Source: Rhodococcus sp. 14-2483-1-2
GTDB lineage: Bacteria > Actinomycetota > Actinomycetes > Mycobacteriales > Mycobacteriaceae
NCBI RefSeq assembly: GCF_002259405.1
Contig: NZ_NPFW01000006.1
Location: forward strand, 1-64,000
Direction of reading: 5' to 3'
DNA length: 64,000 bases
Shown: positions 46,442-55,541 of the stretch, one piece after another
Layout of the letters: each line of letters begins with the position of its first letter
How positions within the stretch are numbered: the stretch's first letter is position 1
Notes under the pieces: model-generated
Databases searched by the model: none
Seen by the model: only the letters and a program-made list of their open reading frames with translations
What the model was told of the DNA's origin: nothing
Made by a program: the position numbers and the translations under genes

Positions 46442-46514
46442 TACCCCCTACGGGATTCGAACCCGCGCTACCGCCTTGAAAGGGCGGCGTCCTAGGCCGC
46501 TAGACGAAGGGGGC
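46442..46514 (-). tRNA. tRNA-Glu (TTC)
   Basis: Acceptor GCCCCCT/AGGGGGT, D arm GTCTAGCGGCCTAGGAC, anticodon stem CCGCC/GGCGG with loop CTTTCAA giving TTC, and T arm GGGTTCGAATCCC. CCA not encoded. The upstream leader region of the three-tRNA cluster begins beyond 46514. Confidence 0.95.
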
Positions 46515-46593
46515 CCGCCGAACTGCTTCGACGTTACCCTCAACGGCGTTCCGTTGGGAGCTGGGATAGCTTAGGACACTTTCGCTGTAAATC

Positions 46594-47262
46594 TCAAACC
46601 GGCAGGTCAGAGGCGGTTTTCGCACAGTTTTCGCCGTAGTGCTCCCACCCGTGCAGTTTGAATTCCGCGAGCCAACGCTCCGACGCCATGGCGAGCAGTA
46701 CGACTTCCACGGACTCCTCGAAACGCTCGCGCAGATCCGCGTTGTCGGCCACCAGATCCGACATGTAGCGCTGACCCGCCATCGACGCGGCGAGCACTCG
46801 CACGAACTTGGCCGCATCGAACTCCGGCTTGAGGTCGCCCATCGCCAGCGCACGCTCGGCCTGAGCGAGCCCTTGAGCGCCCCAGACGCGACCGCCACCC
46901 GAATGAACCTCCGCATAGAACTCCGGCTCGACGATCAGCCGGAACTCGGCACGCACGATCACGTCGTTCTGGAAGTTCTGCGCGATGTCGTCCACGATCC
47001 CGCGTACGACGTAGAACGGGTGTGCGGTGGTGTCCGCCCACTTCTCCGTGATGGCGACGTACCGATCCAGTCCCGCTCCGAGCACAGCTCGGGCCAGATC
47101 TTCCTTCGACTGGAAATGGAAGTACATCGCACCCTTGGTGGCATTGGAGCCCTCCAAGATGGTGTTGACGGATGCCGCTGCGTATCCACGCTTGGCGAAC
47201 TCCGCCGCCGCCGCCTCTACGATGGCCGCCCGGGTCCGCCGTGCGCGCTCTTGTTGTGCCAT
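46594..47262 (-). CDS. TetR-family regulator of the gamma-butyrolactone-receptor (ScbR/ArpA) type
   Basis: A 222-residue regulator. The helix-turn-helix region RTRAAIVEAAAAEFAKRGYAAA, the NATKGAMYFHFQSKEDLARAVL motif and the ligand-domain IVRAEFRLIVEPEF, with Trp in GRVWGAQGLAQAERAL, are the pattern of Streptomyces autoregulator receptors (ScbR, ArpA). These bind butyrolactone- or butenolide-type signals and leave DNA when bound. ATG start. A CCTGCG/CGCAGG dyad and an ARE-like palindrome lie upstream. No AfsA-type synthase gene is in the window, so the ligand may come from elsewhere or differ. Confidence 0.85.
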   Translation of the reverse strand: MAQQERARRTRAAIVEAAAAEFAKRGYAAASVNTILEGSNATKGAMYFHFQSKEDLARAVLGAGLDRYVAITEKWADTTAHPFYVVRGIVDDIAQNFQNDVIVRAEFRLIVEPEFYAEVHSGGGRVWGAQGLAQAERALAMGDLKPEFDAAKFVRVLAASMAGQRYMSDLVADNADLRERFEESVEVVLLAMASERWLAEFKLHGWEHYGENCAKTASDLPV

Positions 47263-47290
47263 TTACTCCGTGCCTCCGAGCCCCAAGCGC

Positions 47291-47306
47291 CCTGCGTATC
47301 CGCAGG
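47291..47306. promoter_or_regulatory. Perfect dyad just upstream of the TetR regulator gene
   Basis: CCTGCG-TATC-CGCAGG is a perfect 6-4-6 inverted repeat located 29-44 bases before the regulator start codon, in its 5-prime region or promoter. It could be an operator or a small mRNA hairpin. Confidence 0.35.
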
Positions 47307-47383
47307 TAGTACAGATAGAGAGTACTTCACCCGAACGACATACGAGTCGACTCACCTACGGTTCGCTTCGACACACACACCCG

Positions 47384-47397
47384 ACCGAAAAATCGGT
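47384..47397. promoter_or_regulatory. ARE-like palindrome
   Basis: ACCGAAAAATCGGT is a perfect palindrome (5-4-5). ACCG and CGGT are separated by 6 bases, the same spacing as in the ArpA-type consensus ACCG(R)CCGG(Y)CGGT. It lies in the gap between the receptor-like regulator and the lipase gene, immediately upstream of a strong -10 element on the plus strand. Confidence 0.5.
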
Positions 47398-47422
47398 TAG
47401 GCAACCGAAACAAGCCGGATGG

Positions 47423-47476
47423 TATGATCTGCGCGGCTCGAGTGCGCTGCAGGGGGTGCGCACTCGAGTCGCTTTC
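47423..47476 (+). promoter_or_regulatory. -10 element followed at once by a terminator-like hairpin; rest of the 650-base gap
   Basis: TATGAT at 47423-47428 is a near-consensus -10. A 15-bp stem (one G-U pair), GCGGCTCGAGTGCGC with GCGCACTCGAGTCGC (47433-47447 and 47458-47472), starts about where transcription would begin and is followed by TTTCT. This could make a very short RNA or act as an attenuator. The remainder of the gap (47477-47914) holds no gene I can support. Its last 250 bases are unusually AT-rich for this chromosome and probably include the lipase promoter. Confidence 0.45.
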
Positions 47477-47914
47477 TGCCGGGCCCGCAACCGCAGGCGA
47501 ACCGGCACTTCGTCGGACCTTCCTGGACCGAATCGCGCACCGATCGACTCACCTTCGGCGTTGCCCGAGCCGCAGACGAGTTCCCCGAACCGGACGGTCG
47601 ACACACCGTCCACACCACCGCGGGAACCCGACCTGCATTCGGTTGAAAACCGAATTACATTTCGCGGTAACGCATCTCGAGTCCCGATTGTTTCGCTTTG
47701 CTCGTTAGCGTTTCAAATCTACTGCTCACCAACCGAATACACCGAGACGGTCGAGAAGCATCGGCCAAATCCATTGCCCGATAAACGATATGAGAAAGAC
47801 CGGTCGGTAACGGTTTCGACACGTTCCCAGCCTTGCCCCTAGATCGCGTCCGTCCTGAATTACTGTGAAATGCATCACATCGGGAGTTCTGCCGATCGGA
47901 AGCGAGTGACTGCC

Positions 47915-49168
47915 ATGAAGGTATCGATCCGCGCATGTCGTTCCATCACAACCTTGTTCGCGGTGGGCGTGCTCGCTCTGTCGACAACCGGCACCGCGGC
48001 CGCAGATCCCCTGGGCAACTTCGTGGCCCCCGTCGCCGATCCGGCTCTGTATCTACCCACCCCGCTGGGCGAGCCCTGGTTCGATCCACCCGCAGGCTAC
48101 GAACAGCAACCTCCCGGAGCGGTGCTGGCGACCCGACGGGTGACCGTCGGACCGCTGTTCACGCCGGTCGTCTCGACCCAAATCCTGTTCCGTACCAACG
48201 ATTCCAAGGATCGTCCGGTCGCGGGTGTCACTACGGTCATCGTGCCCTCGGCCCCATGGACGGGACCCGGGAGTCGGCCGGTGGTCGCGTACAACATGGC
48301 CATCGACTCACTCGGAAACACCTGCGCTCCGTCGTGGACCCTCCCCCGCGGCATTGCACCGGAGATCGTTCCGGTACAGTCGTTCCTGGCGAAGAACTAT
48401 GCCGTCGTCGTCACCGATCATCAGGGGCCGCGGCAGGGATACGCGGCGGGACCGATGGCGGGCCACGCCATCCTGGACGCCCTCCGCGCGATGGTGAAAC
48501 TGCCCGAACTGGGCCTGCCTGCGGAGTCTCCGATCGCCGCGACGGGATATTCCGGAGGTGCCATCGCTTCCGGATGGGCCGCGCAGCTGGCTCCCACCTA
48601 CGCCCCGGACGTGAATCTCGTCGGCGTGGCGTTCGGCGGTGCACCCACCGACTACCGCATTCTGCTGCGTTCTCTCAACGGAACGGTGGGGTCGACACTG
48701 TTCCTGTCGGCCACGCTCGGAGTCGCCCGAGAGTATCCCGAGATGTTCTCGTTGATGAACGCCAACGGTCTGCGCTTGGCCACCATCGCCAAGGACATGT
48801 GCATCTATCTGACCGCACCGGGCGGCCTGGTGGCACCCATCCCGGCACAGGCGCTGTCGGACATTCCGAACGTGGACCGGACACCGATCGCCGAACAGAT
48901 CATCGCGTCGACCCGCATGGGTGGAGACAAGACACCGACCGTTCCCGTCTTCATCTATCACGGACAACAGGAGTTCTGGATTCCCAAGGAGGGAGTCGAG
49001 ACCCTCTACGACGAATGGTGCGCTCAGGGTGCGAACGTGAGACTCGAGGAGTATCTCGGTGAGCACCTGATCGTCGCACTCAGCGGCATTCCGGGCGCGT
49101 ACGCCTGGATCGACGACCGCCTGGCCGGTATTCCGGTGCCGAGCGGGTGCAGCAGCTTCGGACGTTGA
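47915..49168 (+). CDS. Secreted lipase family protein
   Basis: A 417-residue exported alpha/beta hydrolase of the secretory lipase (LIP) family. The signal peptide (MKVSIRACRSITTLFAVG, ending TGTAAADP) gives cleavage after AAA. The nucleophile elbow is GYSGGAIASGWAAQL, with a preceding VVVTDHQGPRQGYAAGP oxyanion-side loop. The late Asp/His would be supplied by VFIYHGQQEFWIP and EYLGEHLIVAL. Several such triacylglycerol lipases are secreted by Rhodococcus and Mycobacterium. ATG at 47915 fits the signal peptide. It is divergent from the TetR-type receptor across a 650-base gap. Confidence 0.9.
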   Translation: MKVSIRACRSITTLFAVGVLALSTTGTAAADPLGNFVAPVADPALYLPTPLGEPWFDPPAGYEQQPPGAVLATRRVTVGPLFTPVVSTQILFRTNDSKDRPVAGVTTVIVPSAPWTGPGSRPVVAYNMAIDSLGNTCAPSWTLPRGIAPEIVPVQSFLAKNYAVVVTDHQGPRQGYAAGPMAGHAILDALRAMVKLPELGLPAESPIAATGYSGGAIASGWAAQLAPTYAPDVNLVGVAFGGAPTDYRILLRSLNGTVGSTLFLSATLGVAREYPEMFSLMNANGLRLATIAKDMCIYLTAPGGLVAPIPAQALSDIPNVDRTPIAEQIIASTRMGGDKTPTVPVFIYHGQQEFWIPKEGVETLYDEWCAQGANVRLEEYLGEHLIVALSGIPGAYAWIDDRLAGIPVPSGCSSFGR

Positions 49169-49235
49169 CCGGTCGGCACCACTGCCGGGGGTACTGCCCG
49201 CCGGCGCCGCGCGGCCCATTACACTTTCGAGCCGC

Positions 49236-49311
49236 GCCCCTATAGCTCAGTTGGTAGAGCTACGGACTTTTAATCCGCAGGTCGTAGGTTCGAGTCCTAC
49301 TGGGGGCACCA
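49236..49311 (+). tRNA. tRNA-Lys (TTT)
   Basis: Acceptor GCCCCTA/TGGGGGC, D arm AGCTCAGTTGGTAGAGC, anticodon stem CGGA/TCCG with loop CTTTTAA giving TTT, T arm GTAGGTTCGAGTCCTAC, and an encoded CCA. The following gap 49312-49582 has no gene I can support and probably holds the desaturase promoter. Confidence 0.96.
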
Positions 49312-49582
49312 CACACCGTCCTGGTAACAGTGATCACTCCTGTCCGGAACGTACACTCGGAAGTAACGATCGGCCGAGACAGAGCGACGTGCAGGGGGAA
49401 CTGCAGCGTTCGTGAACTCGCGAAGGCCGGCCGGAGGATCGGCGCTCCGGGGGCACGTCGCGTCGATCGACACCGAACATCACGACCGCCGGAACAGCAA
49501 GTGAACAGGCGCAACGAGGTTCACACCGAACCTACGGTGCCGTAAGCTGGACCGGTCGTACGCAATCTATGGAGGCGATCTA

Positions 49583-50539
49583 ATGGCGAGGGATCTGACA
49601 CAGCTCGAGCTTCTGCAAGAGCTGGTGCCCACTGCCGAGGACAATGTGAACCGTCACATTTCGATGGCGCGGGAGTGGCACCCTCACGACTACGTCCCGT
49701 GGGACGAAGGTCGCAACTTCGCCGCACTCGGCGGCCAGGACTACGACCCGGAGCAGTCCAAGCTCTCCGACGTCGCACAGGCCGCGATGATCACCAACCT
49801 GCTCACCGAGGACAACCTGCCGTCCTACCACCGTGAGATCGCCGAGAACTTCTCCCAGGACGGTGCCTGGGGAACCTGGGTCGGTCGATGGACCGCCGAG
49901 GAGAACAGGCACGGCATCGTCATGCGCGACTACCTCGTCGTCACCCGCGGCGTCGATCCCGTCGCCCTCGAAGAGGCCCGGATGATCCACATGACCAACG
50001 GGTTCGCTTCACCGGCAGGGTCGCAGACCGGTTTGCTGCACTCCGTCGCGTACGTGACCTTCCAGGAACTCGCGACGCGCGTCTCGCACCGCAACACCGG
50101 CAAGGTCTGCGACGACCCGATCGCCGACCGCATGCTCCAGCGCATCGCCGCCGACGAGAACCTGCACATGATCTTCTACCGCAACATCACCGGCGCGGCG
50201 ATGGACATCGCACCCGACCAGACCCTCGACGCGGTCTCCGACATCGTGACGAACTTCGTCATGCCGGGCGCGGGGATGCCGAACTTCCGCCGCAACGGTG
50301 TGCTGATGGCCAAGCACGGCATCTACGACCTGCGTCAGCACCTCGAGGACGTCGTCTGGCCGGTGCTGCGCAAGTGGAGCGTGTTCGAGCGCAACGACTT
50401 CACCGCACGCGGTGAGAACAAGCGCGAAGAACTCGCCGCGTTCCTCGAAGACCTCGAGCGGCAGGCCACCAAGTTCGAGGAGATGCGCGATCGCTCCCTC
50501 GCCCGCGAACGCGCAAAGGCCGAAGCACGCGCGTCGTAA
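49583..50539 (+). CDS. desA1: Acyl-ACP desaturase, DesA1-type
   Basis: A 318-residue soluble diiron desaturase. The iron ligands fit the plant-type fatty acid desaturase_2 pattern: TEDNLPSYHREIAENF, then WTAEENRHGIVMRDYL (EExxH) and IAADENLHMIFYRNI (second E/H pair). It introduces a double bond in acyl-ACP; in mycobacteria DesA1 is needed for mycolic acid synthesis. ATG is seven bases after GGAGG. It is followed by dusB and an LCP gene, the order of Rv0824c-Rv0822c. Confidence 0.93.
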   Translation: MARDLTQLELLQELVPTAEDNVNRHISMAREWHPHDYVPWDEGRNFAALGGQDYDPEQSKLSDVAQAAMITNLLTEDNLPSYHREIAENFSQDGAWGTWVGRWTAEENRHGIVMRDYLVVTRGVDPVALEEARMIHMTNGFASPAGSQTGLLHSVAYVTFQELATRVSHRNTGKVCDDPIADRMLQRIAADENLHMIFYRNITGAAMDIAPDQTLDAVSDIVTNFVMPGAGMPNFRRNGVLMAKHGIYDLRQHLEDVVWPVLRKWSVFERNDFTARGENKREELAAFLEDLERQATKFEEMRDRSLARERAKAEARAS

Positions 50540-50663
50540 GCTCAGATCGGCTGGTGTGCCCGGTACCGACTTCGGTGCCGGGCACCACTGTTTTCCGGCG
50601 TCACCGTTCTCGGCCCACCTTCATCACCACGATCACGTTCCCTCCGTTCCAAAGGCTTCCCTC

Positions 50664-51803
50664 ATGACACTGCAGATCGGCTCGCTGGAGTTGCGCAGCC
50701 CCGTCGTCCTCGCACCGATGGCCGGCGTCACCAATGTGGCGTTCCGCACCCTGTGCAGGGAGCAGGAGTTGGAGAGGGCAGGCAGTACCTCGGGTCTGTA
50801 CGTGTGCGAGATGGTCACGGCGCGCGCGCTCGTCGAACGGCAGCCGGCCACGATGCACATGACGACCTTCGGCCCCACCGAGACTCCACGGTCGTTGCAG
50901 CTCTACACCGTCGATCCGGACACCACGTACGCCGCGGCGAAGATGATCGTCGACGACGATCTGGCCGACCACATCGACATGAACTTCGGCTGCCCGGTTC
51001 CGAAGGTCACCCGAAAGGGCGGCGGTGCTGCGCTGCCCTACAAGCGGAACCTGTTCGGCCGCATCGTCGCTGCTGCGGTCAAGGCGACCGAGGGCACCGA
51101 CATTCCCGTCACCGTCAAGTTCCGCGTCGGCATCGACGAGAACCACCACACTCACCTCGACGCAGGTCGAATCGCCGCCGACGAGGGCGCGGCGGCAGTG
51201 GCACTGCACGCCAGAACGGCCTCACAGCGTTACTCCGGCACCGCCGACTGGAACGAGATCGCTCGACTCAAGGAACATGTCTCCTGCATCCCGGTACTGG
51301 GCAACGGTGACATCTTCTCGGCGTCCGACGCGGTCCGCATGATGGCGGAGACCGGGTGCGACGGCGTCGTCGTCGGGCGAGGTTGCCTCGGCAGGCCCTG
51401 GCTGTTCGCCGAACTCAGCGCTCGCCTGAACGGCCGCCCCGAGCCCGTTCCCCCCACCCTCGGCGAGGTGGCCACGATCATCGCTCGCCACGCCGAGTTG
51501 CTGGCGCAGCATCACGGGGAGAAGAAGGGCCTGCGCGAGTTGCGCAAGCACGTCTCCTGGTACCTGCGCGGGTTTCCCGCGGGATCAGACCTCCGAGTGT
51601 CGATGGCGTTGGTGTCCACTCTCTCGGAACTGGACGACCTTCTGGCGCAACTCGATCCGACCGTTCCGTTTCCCAAGGACGCCGAAGGTCCCCGTGGTCG
51701 GCAGGGCTCGCCTGGCGCGGTGTCGCTGCCCGACGGTTGGCTCGACGATCCGGAGGACGTCTGTGTCCCCGCCGGTGCCGACCTGATGCATTCCGGCGGC
51801 TGA
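50664..51803 (+). CDS. dusB: tRNA-dihydrouridine synthase
   Basis: A 379-residue FMN enzyme that reduces uridines in the tRNA D-loop. It reads VVLAPMAGVTNVAFRTLCRE at the N-terminus, then DHIDMNFGCPVPKVTRKGGGA with the catalytic Cys, VKFRVGID, ALHARTASQRYSG and VLGNGDIFSASDA, with GVVVGRGCLGRPWLF binding FMN phosphate. The C-terminal helical domain is normal. ATG at 50664; the frame extends upstream into the desaturase gene without support. Confidence 0.94.
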   Translation: MTLQIGSLELRSPVVLAPMAGVTNVAFRTLCREQELERAGSTSGLYVCEMVTARALVERQPATMHMTTFGPTETPRSLQLYTVDPDTTYAAAKMIVDDDLADHIDMNFGCPVPKVTRKGGGAALPYKRNLFGRIVAAAVKATEGTDIPVTVKFRVGIDENHHTHLDAGRIAADEGAAAVALHARTASQRYSGTADWNEIARLKEHVSCIPVLGNGDIFSASDAVRMMAETGCDGVVVGRGCLGRPWLFAELSARLNGRPEPVPPTLGEVATIIARHAELLAQHHGEKKGLRELRKHVSWYLRGFPAGSDLRVSMALVSTLSELDDLLAQLDPTVPFPKDAEGPRGRQGSPGAVSLPDGWLDDPEDVCVPAGADLMHSGG

Positions 51804-51921
51804 TTCGCAGCTGACCAGCCGCCCACCTCGCACGAGTGGACCATGCCGCTCGAGTCAGTACTATGGCTGGGATTGCCGAGAAGGCAGCGCGTGCGTGTGA
51901 TGGAAGGCCAGGTTCGAATTC

Positions 51922-53862
51922 GTGGGAGACGATCGAGAGTCGGGCCCGTCTGTGCCCGAGGGTCGCGCCCCATGGGAGCGCCCGCTGTCCTCAATCAGAC
52001 AACCCGGCGCAATCGGACGATCCGGACAGCGCCCACCGCGCTCCGAACGCTCCGCGACACCGGATCCGGAGCAGCCGCCGCAGCCCGGAGACAGCGGCAG
52101 GCTCGGTAAACGATCGCCGCGTAACGCCGACACCGTCTCGGTGGCCGAGTTGGTGGACAAGATGTCGCGCTCCGGATCGATGCGGCGGGTGCCGGCCGAG
52201 CGTCCCGACGCCGAAGAGCCGACCGAGATCATCGCCCCCATCACCGAGTCCACTCCCCCACCTGCCCGAACGGTGCCGCCGACCCCGGTGCCGCATGCGG
52301 CACCGGAACCGGTGGGTGCGCCCGCAACGGATCGCCCCGCTCTGACGCGGTTGGCGATGAGCCGGGTGCGTCGACGCCGTCGGGTGCGGATGATCGGCCG
52401 CAGCCTGGTCTCTCTCGTCGCGATCCTGGCGGTGGCCTTGACCGGAGTGGTGTGGGGATACCTACGCAACACCGATCAGGGATTTCTGCAGGTCGCCGCT
52501 CTCGATCCCGACTCGACCGACGTCGTCGACGCCGAAGGCCAATACGGCGACGAGACGTATCTGATCGTGGGCACCGACACCCGCACCGGGGCCAGCGGCG
52601 AGGTCGGTGCCGGCACCGTCGCCGACGCCGAGGGAGCCCGCTCGGACACGGTCATGCTGGTCAACATTCCGGCCGATCGCAGCCGCGTCGTCGCCGTCTC
52701 GTTCCCCCGCGACCTCGATGTCACGCGCCCCGAGTGCGAGCAGTTCGACAACGACACCAATACCTACACCGGGGAGATGTTCCCCGAGGCGTACGGCGAC
52801 AAGCTCAACGCCACCTACGCCCTCGGCGGCCCGAAGTGCCTGGTCAAGACCATCCAGAAGATCTCGGGCCTGCGTATCGGACACTTCGTCGGGATGGACT
52901 TCGCCGGGTTCGAGTCCATGGTCGACGAGGTCGGAGGCGTAGAGGTCTGCACCGCGCAACCGCTGGTGGACTACGAATTGGGAGACGTCCTCCCCAACGT
53001 CGGAACGCAGCGCATCGACGGCCGAACCGCACTGAACTACGTTCGGGCGCGCAACGTCGAGTCCGAGGGCAACGGCGACTACGGCCGGATCAAGCGACAG
53101 CAGCGTTTCCTGTCGTCACTGCTGAGGTCTGCGCTCTCGAACAACGTGCTGCTCGATCCCGGCAAGCTCAACGGGTTCGTCAATGCTTTCACCTCGGACA
53201 CCTTCGTGGAGAACGTCAAGACTCAGGACCTGGTGACGCTGGGACGCTCGCTGCAGAACGTGGACGCGGGTGCGGTCACCTTCCTGACCATCCCCACCAC
53301 CGGCACCAACGATTACGGCAACGAGATCCCCAACGACGACGCAATCGGTGCGATCTTCCAGGCCATCATCGACGACGCTCCGCTGCCCGGTGAGGAACGC
53401 GCGGAGCCGGTGACACCCGACGTACCCGAACCTGCCGCCACACCCGACGCTCCGCTGTTGGCCGTCGATCCGGGAACCGTCTCCCTGCAGGTATCCAACG
53501 CATCGGACATCGCAGGCATGGCTCAGACGGCATCCGACGAACTTGCGACATACGGATTCCAGATCCTGACGGTCGGCAACTTCTCGGGTACCGCCGCCCA
53601 GACCGTGGTGCGCTACTCCCAGGATCAGGAGGCGGCTGCGGCGACGGTCGCGTCGGCGATCCCCGGCGCTGCCATCGAACTGGCACCGAGCCTGAACAAT
53701 GTCGTCGAGGTCGTGCTGGGCTCGAACTATCCCGGATACACCCAGTTTCCGACGGCATTCGGTACCGAAATCGATCCCACCCAGGTGGAAGGAACCACCG
53801 AGAGCGCGCCCCTTCCGGAGGATCTCTCGTTCACCAACGCCGCCGACGACACGTGCGCCTGA
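51922..53862 (+). CDS. LytR-CpsA-Psr (LCP) family cell-wall glycopolymer ligase
   Basis: A 646-residue protein. The first about 150 residues are a proline-rich, probably disordered cytoplasmic part with VSVAELVDKMSRSGSMRR. One transmembrane helix follows (about 160-182, SLVSLVAILAVALTGVVWGY). The LCP domain (about 205-430) has DTVMLVNIPADRSRVVAVSF, then PRDLDV and the Arg-rich RIKRQQRFLSSLL. A C-terminal LytR_C domain (VSLQVSNASDIAGMAQTASD) completes it. LCP enzymes attach arabinogalactan to peptidoglycan in Mycobacteriales. GTG start at 51922. Corresponds by position to Rv0822c (memory). Confidence 0.92.
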   Translation: MGDDRESGPSVPEGRAPWERPLSSIRQPGAIGRSGQRPPRSERSATPDPEQPPQPGDSGRLGKRSPRNADTVSVAELVDKMSRSGSMRRVPAERPDAEEPTEIIAPITESTPPPARTVPPTPVPHAAPEPVGAPATDRPALTRLAMSRVRRRRRVRMIGRSLVSLVAILAVALTGVVWGYLRNTDQGFLQVAALDPDSTDVVDAEGQYGDETYLIVGTDTRTGASGEVGAGTVADAEGARSDTVMLVNIPADRSRVVAVSFPRDLDVTRPECEQFDNDTNTYTGEMFPEAYGDKLNATYALGGPKCLVKTIQKISGLRIGHFVGMDFAGFESMVDEVGGVEVCTAQPLVDYELGDVLPNVGTQRIDGRTALNYVRARNVESEGNGDYGRIKRQQRFLSSLLRSALSNNVLLDPGKLNGFVNAFTSDTFVENVKTQDLVTLGRSLQNVDAGAVTFLTIPTTGTNDYGNEIPNDDAIGAIFQAIIDDAPLPGEERAEPVTPDVPEPAATPDAPLLAVDPGTVSLQVSNASDIAGMAQTASDELATYGFQILTVGNFSGTAAQTVVRYSQDQEAAAATVASAIPGAAIELAPSLNNVVEVVLGSNYPGYTQFPTAFGTEIDPTQVEGTTESAPLPEDLSFTNAADDTCA

Positions 53863-53928
53863 GTTCATTCATGCTCCGTTAACCCTCGGGACAGGGAACT
53901 GGTCGGTGTGACCTACTAAACTTCGCTC

Positions 53929-54603
53929 ATGCGCGTCGCCTACAACGAACAGATGAACGAGCTTGCCGATCTCCTCGGAGAGATGGCGAGCCTGGCTGGT
54001 GCGGCCATGGAAAAGGCCACTCAGTCCCTCCTTCAAGCAGACCTGGTGCTCGCCGAGCAGGTCATTTCCGAACACGACAGGATCACCGAGCTCAGCGCGG
54101 TGTGCGAGGAGAAGGCCTTCACGCTTCTCGCCCTGCAGGCTCCGGTCGCAGGCGATCTCCGTTCGGTGGTGGCCGGCATTCAGATCGTCGCCGACATCGA
54201 CCGTATGGGCGCACTCGCACTGCACGTCGCCAAGATCACCCGTCGCAGGCACCCGAACCACGCCCTCCCCGAGGTCGTCAACGGGTACTTCGCCGAGATG
54301 GGTCGCCTCGCAGTTCAGATCGGCGCCTCGGCCCGTGAGGTCCTCGAGACCCGCGATCCCGAGCGCGCGGCGAAGCTGCAGGAGGAGGACGAGGCAATGG
54401 ACGATCTGCACCGTCACCTCTTCACGGTGCTGATGGACCGCGAGTGGAGCCACGGAGTCGCTGCTGCAGTGGACGTGACCCTGCTCGGACGCTTCTACGA
54501 GCGGTTCGCCGATCATGCCGTCGAGGTCGGCCGTCGGGTGATCTTCCTGGTCACCGGCCAGCTTCCGGTCGACCTGCACCAGAACAACATTCCCACCTCG
54601 TAG
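53929..54603 (+). CDS. phoU: Phosphate signalling protein PhoU (PhoY2-like)
   Basis: A 224-residue all-helical protein with two PhoU three-helix repeats. Each has an acidic metal-cluster motif: [20 protein letters not shown] in the first half and [16 protein letters not shown] in the second, with [20 protein letters not shown] between. PhoU links the Pst transporter to the phosphate two-component system and represses the Pho regulon when phosphate is plentiful. ATG start. It is convergent with pstB and shares a terminator with it. Confidence 0.95.
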   Translation: MRVAYNEQMNELADLLGEMASLAGAAMEKATQSLLQADLVLAEQVISEHDRITELSAVCEEKAFTLLALQAPVAGDLRSVVAGIQIVADIDRMGALALHVAKITRRRHPNHALPEVVNGYFAEMGRLAVQIGASAREVLETRDPERAAKLQEEDEAMDDLHRHLFTVLMDREWSHGVAAAVDVTLLGRFYERFADHAVEVGRRVIFLVTGQLPVDLHQNNIPTS

Positions 54604-54671
54604 AACCGCTCTTCGTCGAGTAGCGCTGCCCGGCAGCGCTACTCGACGACCTAATCAGGGCAAGCGCACAA

Positions 54672-54716
54672 CGAGAGGAACCCCCGTCGAGCTTTCGCTC
54701 GACGGGGGTTCTCGCG
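54672..54716. terminator. Strong terminator between phoU and pstB
   Basis: A perfect 15-bp stem, GAACCCCCGTCGAGC/GCTCGACGGGGGTTC, with a TTTC loop lies between the convergent genes. The flanks are CGAGAG and TCTCG, so pairing may extend. It can act in both directions, but T-runs are weak. Confidence 0.85.
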
Positions 54717-54727
54717 TTCGTGTGTGG

Positions 54728-55504
54728 TTATCCGAAGCGACCGGAGATGTAGTCCTCGGTGGCCTTCTGCGTCGGATTGGAGAAGATCTTCTCGGTGTCG
54801 TCGATCTCGATGAGCTTGCCGGGCTTGCCGGTGGCCTCGAGGTTGAAGAAGCCGGTCTGATCGCTCACACGTGCGGCCTGCTGCATGTTGTGCGTGACGA
54901 TCACGATCGTGAAGTCCTGCTTGAGTTCCTGGATCAGGTCCTCGATGGCGAGAGTGGAGATGGGGTCGAGGGCCGAGCACGGCTCGTCCATCAGCAGCAC
55001 GTCGGGCGAGACGGCGATCGCGCGAGCGATGCACAGCCGCTGCTGCTGTCCGCCGGAGAGGCCGCCACCGGGCTTGTCGAGGCGGTCCTTGACCTCGTTC
55101 CAGAGGTTGGCACCCTTGAGCGAGCGCTCGGCGATCTCGTCGAGCTCCTTCTTGCCGCGGCCGCCCTGCAACTTCAGGCCGGCGACGACGTTGTCCCGGA
55201 TCGACATCGTCGGGAACGGGTTGGGGCGCTGGAAGACCATGCCGATGGTGCGACGCACACCGACGGGGTCGACGCCGTTGCCGTAGATGTCCTCGCCGTC
55301 GAGCAGCACCGAACCTTCGACGCGCGCGCCGGGGGTGACCTCGTGCATGCGGTTGAGGGAACGCAGGACGGTCGACTTACCGCAGCCGGACGGTCCGATG
55401 AACGCGGTGACACTGCGCGGCGGGACGGCCAGAGTGACGTCGGAGACGGCATGGAACTTGCCGTAGTAGATGTTGACGTCTTTGAGATCGAGACGCTTTG
55501 CCAT
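54728..55504 (-). CDS. pstB: Phosphate ABC transporter ATP-binding protein PstB
   Basis: A 258-residue ATPase. Walker A is [20 protein letters not shown], the Q-loop lies in [15 protein letters not shown], the signature motif is [19 protein letters not shown], Walker B is [13 protein letters not shown] and the switch His is in [12 protein letters not shown]. The [13 protein letters not shown] stretch after Walker A is typical of PstB. It energises high-affinity phosphate uptake. Last gene of pstSCAB, 37 bases after pstA. Confidence 0.97.
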   Translation of the reverse strand: MAKRLDLKDVNIYYGKFHAVSDVTLAVPPRSVTAFIGPSGCGKSTVLRSLNRMHEVTPGARVEGSVLLDGEDIYGNGVDPVGVRRTIGMVFQRPNPFPTMSIRDNVVAGLKLQGGRGKKELDEIAERSLKGANLWNEVKDRLDKPGGGLSGGQQQRLCIARAIAVSPDVLLMDEPCSALDPISTLAIEDLIQELKQDFTIVIVTHNMQQAARVSDQTGFFNLEATGKPGKLIEIDDTEKIFSNPTQKATEDYISGRFG

Positions 55505-55541
55505 GTTCTTCGTTCCTTAGAATTCGCTGGAGTCGGGTGGG

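Noticed and set aside
47027-47842. A 271-codon plus-strand frame between the TetR regulator and the lipase
   Set aside because: It overlaps the TetR gene antisense and has biased composition. No Shine-Dalgarno or family pattern was found, so the gap is treated as non-coding.
49312-49582. Possible coding frames in the gap after tRNA-Lys
   Set aside because: They are short, have no ribosome-binding site and overlap the tRNA. The gap most likely holds the promoter of the desaturase operon.
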